Assembly: GCF_003666685.1 (NCBI RefSeq)
Contig: NZ_RCIZ01000002.1
Location: 330,501-394,500, forward strand
Length of the DNA stretch: 64,000 nt
Origin: Mesorhizobium sp. YM1C-6-2
Lineage (GTDB): Bacteria; Pseudomonadota; Alphaproteobacteria; Rhizobiales; Rhizobiaceae
Direction of reading: 5' to 3'
Positions 44,360 to 56,492 of this stretch are shown in pieces (the first letter of the stretch is position 1; each line of letters opens with the position of its first letter). Under the pieces are notes generated by a model, which was given only the letters and a program-made list of their open reading frames with translations, was not told the origin of the DNA and made no database searches. The translations under genes were made by a program, and so were the position numbers.

Positions 44360-45580
44360 ATGCGTCTCTCTATAAGCGTCCGGCGTCTTGCCGGCACGGC
44401 TGCGGCGACTGTGCTTGGGCTTGGCATGCTTCTCTCGCCCGCGCTTGCCGAGGCAGGATTCGAACGCTGGGTCGCCGGCTTCCGCCAGACGGCGGCCGAA
44501 AGCGGGATATCGCGCTCGACCTACGACCGCGCCTTCCGCGGCGTCAACAGCATCGACCCGGAAGTGCTGGAAAAGGCGCGCTACCAGCCCGAGTTCACGG
44601 CTCCGGTGTGGGATTATTTCGACAACCGCGTGCATGAGCACTCGGTCGAGGTCGGCCGCCAGATGGCGCGGAAGTACAAGGGGACCCTCGACCGCATCGA
44701 GCAGCGCTACGGCGTCGACCGCTATATCCTGCTCGCCATCTGGTCGATGGAATCGAACTACGGCGAAATCCTCAAGAACGACAAGGTGATGCGCAATGTG
44801 GTGCGCTCACTCGCCACGCTCGCCTATGCCGACAAGAAGCGCGCCAAGTTCGCCCGCACGCAGCTTATCGCGGCGCTCAAGATCCTGCAGAGCGGCGACA
44901 TCGACGAAAGCCATCTGACCGGCTCCTGGGCCGGCGCCATGGGCCACACGCAGTTCATCCCGACCAGCTACCAGGCCTATGCCGTGGATTTCGACGGCAA
45001 CGGCCGCCGGGACATCTGGAACTCGGTGCCGGACGCGCTGGCGACGGCGGCAAATCTCCTGCGCAAGAACGGCTGGCAGGCGGGCAAGACCTGGGGCTAC
45101 GAGGTCGAGCTTCCGGGCGGACGCAAGTTCCCGAGCGGCTCGTTGTCGCTCGCCAAATGGCAGGACCTCGGGGTGAGGCGCGCCAATGGCAAGGCGTTCC
45201 CGCGCGGCAACGACAAGGCCGAACTCAAGGTGCTGGACGGGCGCGGCGGCCCGGCCTTCCTCGCGACCAAGAACTTCTTTGTGTTGAAAAGGTACAACAA
45301 CGCCGACAAATATGCGCTCGCCGTCGGCCTGCTCGCCGACGAGATCGCCGGCTATGGCGGGCTCGTGCGCGACTGGAACCGGCCATTCACGAAGCTCAGC
45401 TTCGAGGAAAAGCAGGAATTGCAGGAGCGGCTGTCGGTTCAGGGCTATTACGACGGCAAATTCGACGGAAAAATCGGCGAAGGGTCCAAAAGCGCCATCA
45501 AGGCGTTTCAGGCGCAGGCGGGCTTGACGCCCGACGGTCATCCTAGCATGGAAGTGCTGTCGAGGCTGAGGCAGCGTTAG
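44360..45580 (+). CDS. MltB-family lytic murein transglycosylase
   Basis: 406 aa. Signal peptide (GLGMLLSPALAEA), SLT_2 domain to about residue 330 with catalytic Glu in WSMESNYGEI (about 130) and AGAMGHTQFIPTSY, and a C-terminal PG_binding_1 module (LQERLSVQGYYDGKFDGKIG). It cleaves glycan strands of peptidoglycan in the periplasm. The DUF459 gene starts 9 bases later, so an operon is likely. It starts at ATG 44360 after AGGAGG. Confidence 0.94.
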   Translation: MRLSISVRRLAGTAAATVLGLGMLLSPALAEAGFERWVAGFRQTAAESGISRSTYDRAFRGVNSIDPEVLEKARYQPEFTAPVWDYFDNRVHEHSVEVGRQMARKYKGTLDRIEQRYGVDRYILLAIWSMESNYGEILKNDKVMRNVVRSLATLAYADKKRAKFARTQLIAALKILQSGDIDESHLTGSWAGAMGHTQFIPTSYQAYAVDFDGNGRRDIWNSVPDALATAANLLRKNGWQAGKTWGYEVELPGGRKFPSGSLSLAKWQDLGVRRANGKAFPRGNDKAELKVLDGRGGPAFLATKNFFVLKRYNNADKYALAVGLLADEIAGYGGLVRDWNRPFTKLSFEEKQELQERLSVQGYYDGKFDGKIGEGSKSAIKAFQAQAGLTPDGHPSMEVLSRLRQR

Positions 45581-45589
45581 GAGCACCTA

Positions 45590-47944
45590 TTGAAGGCGAG
45601 GACGGGCGATGGGGCTCTCTCATCCCGATGCGCAGTGCTGTTCCTTGCGCTGGCCGTCCTTGCCGCGGCTTTCCTTGCCGCGCCGTCAAACGCGCAGGCC
45701 CAGGAGGACGAGCCCCGCATCGGCATCCTGAACCGGCTTTTCGGCAGGCCTGCCTACCGGGTCGAGGAGCCGCCGGCCAATGTCGCCAAGCCGAAGGCCG
45801 AGCGGACCGAGCGGAGCCAGCGCAAGAAGGCGCGCGCGCGGCGCGATAACGACGAACAGCCACCGCCGGTCGCGGTGATCAGCAAGCATCCGGATGCGCG
45901 CGTCGTGCTGGTCATCGGCGATTTTCTCGGCAGCGGACTGGCCGAGGGCCTGACCACCGCCTTCACGGAAATCCCCAATGTCAGGATCGTCGACCGCACC
46001 AGCGGGTCGTCGGGTTTCGTGCGCGAGGATTTCCACAACTGGCCGGAGAAGATCGGCGAGCTGATCACGGCCGAGCGGCCGGCGGCGGTGATCGTCATGA
46101 TCGGGGCCAACGACCGCCAGCAGATGCTGGTCGACGGCGTGCGCGAGACGGTGCGCTCGGAAAACTGGAACAAGGAATATGCCGAGCGCGCCGGCGAACT
46201 GGCGAAGGCGATCGCGGCACGCAAGGTGCCGTTCCTGTGGGTCGGCATGCCTCCCTTCAAATCGTCGAAGATGATGCTCGACATGCTCGCCTTCAACGAC
46301 GTCTACCGCGCCGCGGCAACCGGCGTCGGTGGCGAGTATGTCGACATCTGGGACGCATTCGTCGACGAGAACGGCGCCTATGCGCCGAGCGGCCCAGACA
46401 TCAACGGCCAGCCGGCGCGGCTGCGCGCCAATGACGGCATCAACCTTGCCCGCCCCGGCAAGCGCAAGATCGCCTTCTACGCGGAGAAGCCGCTCTACAA
46501 GCTGCTCGGCCTCGACCCGACGGCGGCCGCTGCTGCCACGGCCGTCGCGCCGCGCTCGCCTTATCGCATCATGGGCCCTTTCGGACCGGCCGAGGTCGAG
46601 CTGCCCTCCGACATCGACGTCGTCGTCAATCCCAACGAACTCGCCCCGCTGGACGCCTCGCGGCCGGTCTTCCTGAGGACCCCGGGTCTCGACGGCGGCG
46701 AGGAGCTGCTCGGCATGGTCGCCGAACCGCGCCACGAGGCGCGCACGCCGGCAGAGAAGCTCGCCATCGAAGGCCTGGCGCCGGCGCCCCAGGCGGGTCG
46801 CGCCGACCAGTTCGCCGGCCCGCAGGTGGCTTCCGCCGCGACCGCTGCCCGTGCGATCGCCGTCGACCGCACGACCAACAAGGTCGCGGCGCCGTCGGTG
46901 CTGCCGGAGGCGCCCGGCGACCGGGCCGAGCTGCGGCTGGTCCGTTCCGATGCGTCGACCGCGCCTGCGCCCGAGGCGCCGCTTCCGATACCGCCGGAGA
47001 TCAGGCCCGATCGGCTGGATGAGATCTCGCCGGCGCAGGCAGCACCAGACATCGCCGCCCTGCCGCCGTCGATGACGTCCCCGGCCACCAAGAACAGGGC
47101 GACGGTGCCGGATTTCGCCGCCGGCGATCCGAAGGACCGGTCGCCGTCGCGCGCCGCGCCGCGCGAATCCTACAAGCGGCCGAAGTCGATCGGACCCGAG
47201 CCGAACCGCGCGCCTACGGCCGTGCCGCCTCCGATCGAGCAGATTCTGGCGCCGGCGGAGGTGCAGCCCGAAGTGCCTTCGGCTTCGACCGGCGAAGGCG
47301 CGGCAGAACCTGTCGCCGAAGTGCAGCCGGCCTTGCCCGACACCGCGCCGGCGAGGGCAGGCGCACCGTCGCTCGTGCAGGAACCCGTCGCCGATCCGGC
47401 GCCTGCCAGGGGCGCGCCGGCCAAGGCCGATCCGGTTCCGGTGGCGGCCCTGCCGGTGAAAGACGTTCCGACTGCGCTGGAGCCGGTATCCGTGGCGCCG
47501 GCCATCGCCGCGCCGAACGCGCCGGTCGAGCCGGCGGAAGATGTTTCCGTCGCCAAGGCGGCGCCGTCCACGATCATGTCCGACGATGTCGACGGCCCGC
47601 CGTCCAGGACGGTCCCGACAGACGAGACGCTGCCCACGAGCGGGGCGCTGCCGGCGGGTGAGGCGTCCGCGCCCGCGCAAGCACCGGTTCCGACCGAGCC
47701 GGCAGCGCTTCCCGAAGCCTCGCCCCCGACGTCCGACGCGGTCGCGCCGGCGGCAGCCGGTCCGCAGCCGGCTGCACCCACTGTCCCGACCGAAACCGTG
47801 AGGCCGGCGACGCCGGTCGCGCCGGCCCCGCCGACGGTGCTGCCGACCGGTTCACCCGCGCCGCGCGAAAAGGCGGAAGCGCTTCAGGACGAGCCCGCCG
47901 GCCCGGCGCCCGCGGCTCAGCCTTCGTCTTCGACGCCCGGATAG
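45590..47944 (+). CDS. DUF459 SGNH-hydrolase-like periplasmic protein with long Pro/Ala tail
   Basis: 784 aa from TTG 45590. Signal peptide to about 37 (FLAAPSNAQAQ). SGNH-like core about 100-310: block I VIGDFLGSGLA, block III MIGANDRQ, and a late Asp near DGINLARPGK; the catalytic Ser is replaced by Phe or Leu in block I (GDFLGSG), so activity is uncertain. From about 310 to the end, about 470 residues are Pro/Ala/Val/Glu-rich and probably disordered. Co-transcribed with the transglycosylase; a cell-wall or polysaccharide O-acyl role is possible. Confidence 0.82.
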   Translation: MKARTGDGALSSRCAVLFLALAVLAAAFLAAPSNAQAQEDEPRIGILNRLFGRPAYRVEEPPANVAKPKAERTERSQRKKARARRDNDEQPPPVAVISKHPDARVVLVIGDFLGSGLAEGLTTAFTEIPNVRIVDRTSGSSGFVREDFHNWPEKIGELITAERPAAVIVMIGANDRQQMLVDGVRETVRSENWNKEYAERAGELAKAIAARKVPFLWVGMPPFKSSKMMLDMLAFNDVYRAAATGVGGEYVDIWDAFVDENGAYAPSGPDINGQPARLRANDGINLARPGKRKIAFYAEKPLYKLLGLDPTAAAAATAVAPRSPYRIMGPFGPAEVELPSDIDVVVNPNELAPLDASRPVFLRTPGLDGGEELLGMVAEPRHEARTPAEKLAIEGLAPAPQAGRADQFAGPQVASAATAARAIAVDRTTNKVAAPSVLPEAPGDRAELRLVRSDASTAPAPEAPLPIPPEIRPDRLDEISPAQAAPDIAALPPSMTSPATKNRATVPDFAAGDPKDRSPSRAAPRESYKRPKSIGPEPNRAPTAVPPPIEQILAPAEVQPEVPSASTGEGAAEPVAEVQPALPDTAPARAGAPSLVQEPVADPAPARGAPAKADPVPVAALPVKDVPTALEPVSVAPAIAAPNAPVEPAEDVSVAKAAPSTIMSDDVDGPPSRTVPTDETLPTSGALPAGEASAPAQAPVPTEPAALPEASPPTSDAVAPAAAGPQPAAPTVPTETVRPATPVAPAPPTVLPTGSPAPREKAEALQDEPAGPAPAAQPSSSTPG

Positions 47945-47962
47945 CTCCGGGTTTCCCGTCGG

Positions 47963-47980
47963 CCCGCGATTTTGCGCGGG
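47963..47980. terminator. Small hairpin between convergent DUF459 and DUF1428 genes
   Basis: CCCGCG, loop ATTTTG, CGCGGG. A perfect 6-bp stem 18 bases after the DUF459 stop, with no T-run after it. Confidence 0.35.
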
Positions 47981-47994
47981 AAGCGGGAGGGGCT

Positions 47995-48348
47995 TCAGGC
48001 CTGCACGAAGGCTTCGAAGCCGCCGAAGATCATGCGCTTGCCGTCGAAGGGCATCTTGTCCATGTCGCCGTCCATGCGCGGATCTTCCATCACCTTCTTC
48101 ATGATCCGGTCGCGCGCCTCGCGGGATTCATAGGTCACCCAAGAGAAGATGACGGTCTCGTCGTCCTTGGCCTGAACGGCGCGCGGGAAGGAGGTCAGCT
48201 CGCCGTAGGGCACGTCGTCGCCGGTCGCCTCGACATAGCTCAGCGCGCCGTGCTCCATCCACACCTTGCTCGCCTTGCGCGCCAGCTCCTTGTATTCGTC
48301 GAGTCTGGCCTTCGGCACCGCGAGCAGGAATCCGTCGACATAGGTCAT
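47995..48348 (-). CDS. DUF1428 family protein
   Basis: 117 aa from ATG 48348 behind AAGGAGACG. The ferredoxin-like dimeric domain starts MTYVDGFLLAVPKARLDEY and includes the conserved WMEHGALSYVE and FSWVTYESREARDRI. YbaA-like proteins have no known reaction. The frame extends upstream to 48411 without a ribosome site. Monocistronic. Confidence 0.87.
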   Translation of the reverse strand: MTYVDGFLLAVPKARLDEYKELARKASKVWMEHGALSYVEATGDDVPYGELTSFPRAVQAKDDETVIFSWVTYESREARDRIMKKVMEDPRMDGDMDKMPFDGKRMIFGGFEAFVQA

Positions 48349-48434
48349 GGTCGTCTCCTTGTTACCCGCAAAGGACGAACGGGCCGGCATCGATCCGACA
48401 CCGGCCCGCAAATTGTTCTGGCTGTCTTCTGCGA

Positions 48435-48839
48435 TCAGTAGACGCAGTAGCGGACAGACCCGATGCGCACGCAGTCACGGCCGCCGTGGCCGTCCCAGCG
48501 GCGCAGCACGCGGACGCGGCAGTTGGGGCCGACATGACGGTGCAGAACGCGGCCATATCCCGGCACGAAGTGCCGCCGGGCGTCGCGGTGGCAGTCCCTG
48601 CGGTTTCCGCTGTCGACGCGAACGGGACGGCAGTTCCTCTGATGGCGATGGGTCGCGGTGCGCCCGAACTCGGGAACATAGGCGCGGCGAACGTCGGAGT
48701 GGCACCGGTGGACCGGCACGACGAGGCTCTGACCCGCAGGCTGTGCGCCGGGCGAGGCAAAGGGAGCCGCGCCTACAGGTGACACCAGAGCGAAACTGGC
48801 GGCCAAGCAGGCCGCAGATGCGAAGCGAAGCAGATTCAT
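48435..48839 (-). CDS. Small secreted Cys/Arg/His-rich protein, function unknown
   Basis: 134 aa. A signal peptide (LLRFASAACLAASFALVSPVGAA, shortened here to its core LAASFALVSPVGAA) is followed by a basic segment rich in His, Arg and Cys (VHRCHSDVRRAYVPEFGR; HRHVGPNCRVRVLRRW; GGRDCVRIGSVRYCVY). The five or so cysteines could pair in the periplasm. ATG 48839 has GAGG upstream. No family recognised; similar short secreted proteins are common in rhizobia. Confidence 0.65.
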   Translation of the reverse strand: MNLLRFASAACLAASFALVSPVGAAPFASPGAQPAGQSLVVPVHRCHSDVRRAYVPEFGRTATHRHQRNCRPVRVDSGNRRDCHRDARRHFVPGYGRVLHRHVGPNCRVRVLRRWDGHGGRDCVRIGSVRYCVY

Positions 48840-49004
48840 GCAATGATTCCTCGAAATGCGTCCCAACGTGCCCCAACGTCTTTCCGCCGGAAAAGTTCAG
48901 GCGCCGCAATCAGGCATGGGTCAGGAAAAATTGCAACCAGGACTAGAAGCCGACCCTGCCGCCGCGGATCGGACAGGGTCAGACCTTGACGTAGACTTGG
49001 ATCG

Positions 49005-52046
<3,042 letters not shown>

Positions 52047-52179
52047 GACCCGAATATGGGGCGAGTCAGGCCGAATGGAAAGTGTCAGTTGGACGTGAGG
52101 CGCGAGCCAGCCGGCAATGCTGACAGGAGGGTGTCAGGAGGGTCGTCGCTGTCGTCGCCGAAAAGAGCGGTGGACGATA

Positions 52180-52205
52180 TTTACGTAAAAGTTGACGTAA
52201 CGTCA
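52180..52205. promoter_or_regulatory. Two adjacent palindromes between uvrB and DUF1097
   Basis: TTTACGTAAA (52180-52189) and TGACGTAACGTCA (52193-52205), the second a perfect 6-1-6 dyad, only 3 bases apart and sharing ACGT cores. They lie 88 bases before the DUF1097 start and 134 before uvrB. Looks like a regulator site; the regulator is unknown. Confidence 0.5.
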
Positions 52206-52292
52206 GATTGATGATGTTGTCCCGCCCAGGGCACTGGCATGAGGCAAGGCACACGCGCTGCGTTGCCTCTGCAATCCGGTTGGAGGATTGAC

Positions 52293-52826
52293 ATGCCACT
52301 GCTCACAGCACTTGCACTCAGCATCGGCATTCTCGGCGGCATCGCGACCTACCTGTTCGTAGGGCCGGCTGCCGCGCTCGGCCTGCAGATATGGGCCGCC
52401 TTCGTGGCCTGGGCGGCCTATTACCATTCGGGCGGCAAGGAAGCGTCGCTCAGGAGCAACATTCCCGCGCATATCTGGGGCGCGCTGCTTGGCTGGGTGG
52501 CGCTGCTCGGCATCAACGCATTGGCCGGCTCGCTCGGCGTGCCGCTCGCTGCCGGGATTTCGGTCGCGGTCACCGTGATCGTTCTGGTGCTCGGCGCGAA
52601 CCTGCCGCTCTTCTCCCAGATCCCGTCGGCGGTCTACGGCTATGCCTGCGTCGCGGCCTATGCGCTGCTTGCCGGCAAGCTCGCCACGCTGACCTCGGCG
52701 TCGCTGGTCGACAATCCGCTGGTCAACATCATCGTATCGATGATCATCGGATCGCTGCTCGGCTGGCTTTCTGAGAAGATCGCAACCGCGCTCGCCACCA
52801 AGGCGCCTGCGGCGGCGTCGGCCTGA
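52293..52826 (+). CDS. DUF1097 family membrane protein (YcdZ-like)
   Basis: 177 aa from ATG 52293, with GGAGG 8 bases before it. About five hydrophobic helices (PLLTALALSIGILGGIATYL, then LLGWVALLGINALAG and others). DUF1097 members are inner-membrane proteins of unknown role. The start chosen removes a 18-residue extension that lacks a ribosome site. Confidence 0.85.
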   Translation: MPLLTALALSIGILGGIATYLFVGPAAALGLQIWAAFVAWAAYYHSGGKEASLRSNIPAHIWGALLGWVALLGINALAGSLGVPLAAGISVAVTVIVLVLGANLPLFSQIPSAVYGYACVAAYALLAGKLATLTSASLVDNPLVNIIVSMIIGSLLGWLSEKIATALATKAPAAASA

Positions 52827-52945
52827 CATCGACGCACGCCGGCCGGCCGGGTTCACCGGCCGGCGTCGCCCCGGAGCCGGTCCGGCTGCGCCGGGCGCGC
52901 GCGGTTCGGCTTGCCAAGCCCGAACGAAAGCGGTCTGCTCCGCGC

Positions 52946-54064
52946 GTGTCGAACTTTCCGCTGTCCTACAGGCTTTCCTGGCCGCTGCGGCTGCTGAAGC
53001 CGTCGCTGGCCGGCAAGGGCGGGGCGTTCGGCCCGCTTGCGGCACGGTGGCGCAAGCCGCACTCGGCCGTGCGGCTGGCCTTCCTGGGCGACATCTCGGC
53101 GGTGGCGAACAGCGAGCCGCCGGAGATCGACCCGGCGCTGCGCGAGGCGATCGCCGGGGCCGACCTGGTCGTCGCGAATTGCGAAAGCCCGGTGGTCGCA
53201 AGGCCTGCGTTTCCCTTTTCAACGCGGCTTGGCCTGCGCCATACGATGACGCCGGCGTTTCTCGACCGGGTGCTGGTGGCGGCAGGCATCGCGCCGGCCA
53301 GGCTGGCGCTGTCGCTTGCGAACAACCATGCGCTCGACCAGGGTATCGCCGGTTTCGACGAAACCGTTGCGGCGCTGGCCGATCGCGGAATCACGGTGAT
53401 CGGCACGGCCGCGGGCGGACCGGTTCAGGGCGTGGAGGCAGGCCCGCTCAAGCTAGGCTTCCTGGCTTTCACGAGATGGCGCAATGCCGCCGCCCTCGAC
53501 TTTGCCGGCCGCGTCGTCATGCCGGACACGACGGGCGGCTGGCGCGAGCGCGCGCCGGAGGTCGATCTCCTCTGCGCGGTGCCGCACTGGGACCTCGAAT
53601 TCAGGCATTTTCCGCTGGCGGAGACGAGAACGCTGGCGCGAAGGCTGGTCCGGGAAGGCGTCGGGCTGGTCGTCGGAGGCCATCCCCATGTCGTCCAGCC
53701 CGTCGAGGCTGTCGACGGAGCACTCATCGCCTACGGGCTCGGCGATTTCCTCGGCACCGTGGCTTCGCGCACGCCCTGGCCGATGAGGCTCGGCGCAATG
53801 CTGTCGGTCGAGGTCAGCGCCGACGCGGATAGCAAGGGTCAGGTCGCCGCATACCGGGTTTTTCCTTTCATGCGCGAGAGGCGGGGGCGGCATGAAACGC
53901 TGCTGCCGATCGAGCGGTCCGAAGGGCCGGGGGCAGGGAAGGTGAAAGGCCGGCTGGCGGCGATCTTCGCCGATCGGGCCACGAAGGTCTCTACGGCGGC
54001 GCGTTCCCAGGCCGGTGCGCGAGACAGGAGCGGCGGCGGGCACTCAACTCCCGAAACAGAGTAG
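52946..54064 (+). CDS. CapA-family metallophosphatase-like protein
   Basis: 372 aa from GTG 52946. PGA_cap domain with FLGDIS (about 47), NCESPV, SLANNHALDQG (about 127) and VGGHPHVVQPVE (about 246), the metal-site residues of the calcineurin-like fold used in poly-gamma-glutamate synthesis proteins. No signal peptide is evident and no capB/C genes are near, so a role in polyglutamate export is not supported. Its true substrate is unknown. Confidence 0.85.
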   Translation: MSNFPLSYRLSWPLRLLKPSLAGKGGAFGPLAARWRKPHSAVRLAFLGDISAVANSEPPEIDPALREAIAGADLVVANCESPVVARPAFPFSTRLGLRHTMTPAFLDRVLVAAGIAPARLALSLANNHALDQGIAGFDETVAALADRGITVIGTAAGGPVQGVEAGPLKLGFLAFTRWRNAAALDFAGRVVMPDTTGGWRERAPEVDLLCAVPHWDLEFRHFPLAETRTLARRLVREGVGLVVGGHPHVVQPVEAVDGALIAYGLGDFLGTVASRTPWPMRLGAMLSVEVSADADSKGQVAAYRVFPFMRERRGRHETLLPIERSEGPGAGKVKGRLAAIFADRATKVSTAARSQAGARDRSGGGHSTPETE

Positions 54065-54088
54065 GCGCCGGGATTTCTCCCAGCGCCT
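54063..54088 (+). terminator. Hairpin at the end of the CapA-like gene
   Basis: AGGCGC (54063-54068) with GCGCCT (54083-54088), and GGGA (54070-54073) with TCCC (54078-54081), one mismatch between. No T-run after it. Confidence 0.4.
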
Positions 54089-54577
54089 CCCTGCCAGATC
54101 GAGCCTTGCGCTCGCGCCGCTGCTCGGAGAGCAGGGTACCGCGCTGGCTTTCTCGTGACGGTCCGGCAAAGCGCTTCTCGAAAGATGCGGCATCTGTCCG
54201 AACCTACGCCTGCTTCTCCCGAAGGGTCCACTGACGTGCCATCGAAAGTCTTTCCCGGCCTTTCATGGCAGCATCGGTCCGCCGTAGGCGTTTGCACGCT
54301 TCCCGCGGTCCCCCGTTCGTCGGACTGGCGCGTGACGGGCGAACCCGCCGCCTTCCTGCCCCCGGTTTCGGGGTTCCCCAGGTTGCTCCCTCCACTTCCG
54401 CTTCGCCTTGCGGCGCCGTTTCCGTTTCGGGCCTGAGATGGGTTTACCTTAGGTGACGAAAGACCGGGAGGAAATGGCCGCGGTCCTGTGGAAAACGGGA
54501 TTATCGGGGAACAGTCGACGGAAAATCGGCGGCTTGCGGCGGGCGCGAAACTGCAACAGGGTGCGGGGGGAGGACGC
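54089..54577. other. Non-coding gap, nothing recognised
   Basis: About 490 bases between the CapA-like gene and the lipid kinase. Possible frames are short, lack ribosome sites and give Pro/Ser/Arg-rich translations without family features. I see no tRNA cloverleaf, riboswitch or repeat. The last 50 bases presumably hold the kinase promoter. Confidence 0.5.
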
Positions 54578-55507
54578 ATGAAGGTCGGCGTGATCATGAA
54601 CCCGGTCGCGGGAGGCGGCGGACTCCGCCGCCATTGGCCTGTCATCGCCGTCGCTCTGAAAGGCGCGTTCGGCGAATTCGAATTGCGCGAGACGCAGGCG
54701 GCGCGCGATGCGGTGACACTGGCGATGGACCTCGCCGCCAACGGATGCGGGCTGGTCATCGCGGCCGGCGGTGACGGCACGGTGAGCGAAGTCGCCGGAG
54801 GGCTGATCAGCGCGGCGGCCGAGGGGAGCAAGGCGTCTCTCGGCGTGCTGCCCTGCGGTACCGGGACCGATTTCGCGCGCGGCCTCGGCGTTCCGCTCGA
54901 TCCCGAGGCGGCCGTCCGCCGCATCGCCGCTTCGAAGGGACGGACGATCGATGCCGGCCGCGTCTCCTATGTCGACGCTCATGGAGCGCTGGCCAGCCGC
55001 CACTTCATCAACATAGCGAGCCTTGGCGTCTCCGGCGCGGTCGCGAGCGCGGTCAATGCCGACGAGCGCCGCGGACGCGTTTCGTCGAAGGCGCTGTTCT
55101 ACTGGCACACCGTCGCCGAATTCGTCCGCTACCGCTTCCAGGACGTCAGGATCACCGTCGACGATGCCGAGCCGTTCGACGCGCCCGTCGCGCTGGTCGC
55201 GGCGGCCAACGGAAAATTCTTCGGCGGCGGCATGATGGTGGCGCCCGATGCGGCGCTCGACGACAGCCAGTTCGACATCGTCGTCCTGCGCGCGGCAAGC
55301 AAGCTCGGGCTGATCCGCGACATCCGCCTCCTCTATGGCGGACGGCACCGCAACCATCCGGCGATCACCATACTGCGCGGCCGCAAGGTAACGGTCGAGC
55401 CGGTGTCGGCAGCGACCCGGCTGCCGGTCGAAGCCGACGGGGAATCGCCCGGACATATACCGGCGACCTTCGAGATCGTGCCGGGGGCGCTGACGCTCAT
55501 GGACTGA
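54578..55507 (+). CDS. Diacylglycerol-kinase-family lipid kinase (YegS/DagK type)
   Basis: 309 aa from ATG 54578, after GGGGGAGG. DAGK catalytic motifs: MNPVAGGGG (8-16), AAGGDGTVSEVAGG (about 62) and LPCGTGTDFARGL (about 91). The C-terminal domain has NGKFFGGGMMVAPDA. It phosphorylates a membrane lipid such as diacylglycerol, phosphatidylglycerol or a sphingoid base. Converges on the dehydrogenase operon. Confidence 0.9.
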   Translation: MKVGVIMNPVAGGGGLRRHWPVIAVALKGAFGEFELRETQAARDAVTLAMDLAANGCGLVIAAGGDGTVSEVAGGLISAAAEGSKASLGVLPCGTGTDFARGLGVPLDPEAAVRRIAASKGRTIDAGRVSYVDAHGALASRHFINIASLGVSGAVASAVNADERRGRVSSKALFYWHTVAEFVRYRFQDVRITVDDAEPFDAPVALVAAANGKFFGGGMMVAPDAALDDSQFDIVVLRAASKLGLIRDIRLLYGGRHRNHPAITILRGRKVTVEPVSAATRLPVEADGESPGHIPATFEIVPGALTLMD

Positions 55508-55571
55508 TTCAAGTGGCTGCCGGCCTGATTCAAGGAAGGCAGGCAAGTCATTGGCAGGCCGTGCTTTTTTC

Positions 55572-56492
55572 TCAGGCCTCGAGCCTGGCGGGAAAGCCCG
55601 GGGCGCGCAGGTCGGTGCCGGTCGTGTCCTCCAGCAGCCTGACGATCATGGTCGACCATGCTTCGCCACCATAGGCCGCCTTGCCCTCCTCGAAGATGGC
55701 GCGGACGCGGGTGGCGAGGTCGAGCGGCGCCCCGAATTCCTTGCCCATGGCGAGCGCGAAGCCGAGGTCCTTCAGCGCGAGGTCCATGGTGAAGCCGATG
55801 TCGTAGGAACCGTTGAGCACGAGCTGGCTCTCGGTCTCGTGCACGAAGCTGGTGCCCGACGACGCTGAGATCGCGTGGTAGGCCTGCGCGAGGTCGAGCC
55901 CGCCGCGCTTCGCCAGCATCAGCGCCTCGCCGGCGGCGACGAGGTGGATGAAGGCCAGCATGTTGGTGATGACCTTGATCACCGCCGCCGAGCCGACCGG
56001 CCCCATCAGGAAGCTTTTCGCGCACATCGCCTCGATCGCGGCGCGGTGCCTTTCGTAGAGGGCGGGATCGCCGCCGACCAGCGCGGTGATTTTTCCCGCC
56101 GCGGCGAGGTGAACGCCGCCGGTGACGGGACATTCGAGCGTCTCGACGCCTCGCGCGGCTGCGATGGCTGCCAGACGAACGATCTCGTCGCGGCCGTTGG
56201 TCGACATCTCGATCCACGTGCCGCCCGCCGGAAGTCCCGACAGCAATCCGTCCGGCCCGGCCAGAACCGCCTCGCTGATGGCGGGCGAGGGCAGGCAGGT
56301 GATCGCATTGCCGGCGCTGGCGGCGGCTTCGGCAGGCGAATTTGCGGGGGCTGCACCGAGCGCGACCAAACGAGCGACGGCGGCCGGGTCACGGTCATGG
56401 ACGGTGACGGTAAAACCCGCGCGCAGCAGCGAAGCGGCCAGATGCCCGCCGAGATGGCCGAGGCCGATGAAGGCATAGGCAGGCTTCGCCAT
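55572..56492 (-). CDS. Beta-hydroxyacid dehydrogenase (3-hydroxyisobutyrate dehydrogenase family)
   Basis: 306 aa from ATG 56492, overlapping the upstream stop (TGATG). NAD(P) motif FIGLGHLGGHLAASLL, substrate loop CPVTGGVHLAAAGK (GGxxGA-like), and the catalytic Lys in VIKVITNMLA (about 172). By family it oxidises or reduces a short hydroxy acid such as tartronate semialdehyde or 2-(hydroxymethyl)glutarate. Third gene of the GMC-enolase operon, so it probably handles a product of sugar-acid breakdown. Confidence 0.9.
   Translation of the reverse strand: MAKPAYAFIGLGHLGGHLAASLLRAGFTVTVHDRDPAAVARLVALGAAPANSPAEAAASAGNAITCLPSPAISEAVLAGPDGLLSGLPAGGTWIEMSTNGRDEIVRLAAIAAARGVETLECPVTGGVHLAAAGKITALVGGDPALYERHRAAIEAMCAKSFLMGPVGSAAVIKVITNMLAFIHLVAAGEALMLAKRGGLDLAQAYHAISASSGTSFVHETESQLVLNGSYDIGFTMDLALKDLGFALAMGKEFGAPLDLATRVRAIFEEGKAAYGGEAWSTMIVRLLEDTTGTDLRAPGFPARLEA

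Noticed and set aside
52047-52292. SOS box (GTTC-N7-GTTC) for uvrB
   Set aside because: I looked on both strands and found none; SOS control cannot be claimed.
54155-54436. 93-codon frame in the 54 kb gap
   Set aside because: GTG start without ribosome site, Pro/Ser-rich, no hydrophobic or family pattern.
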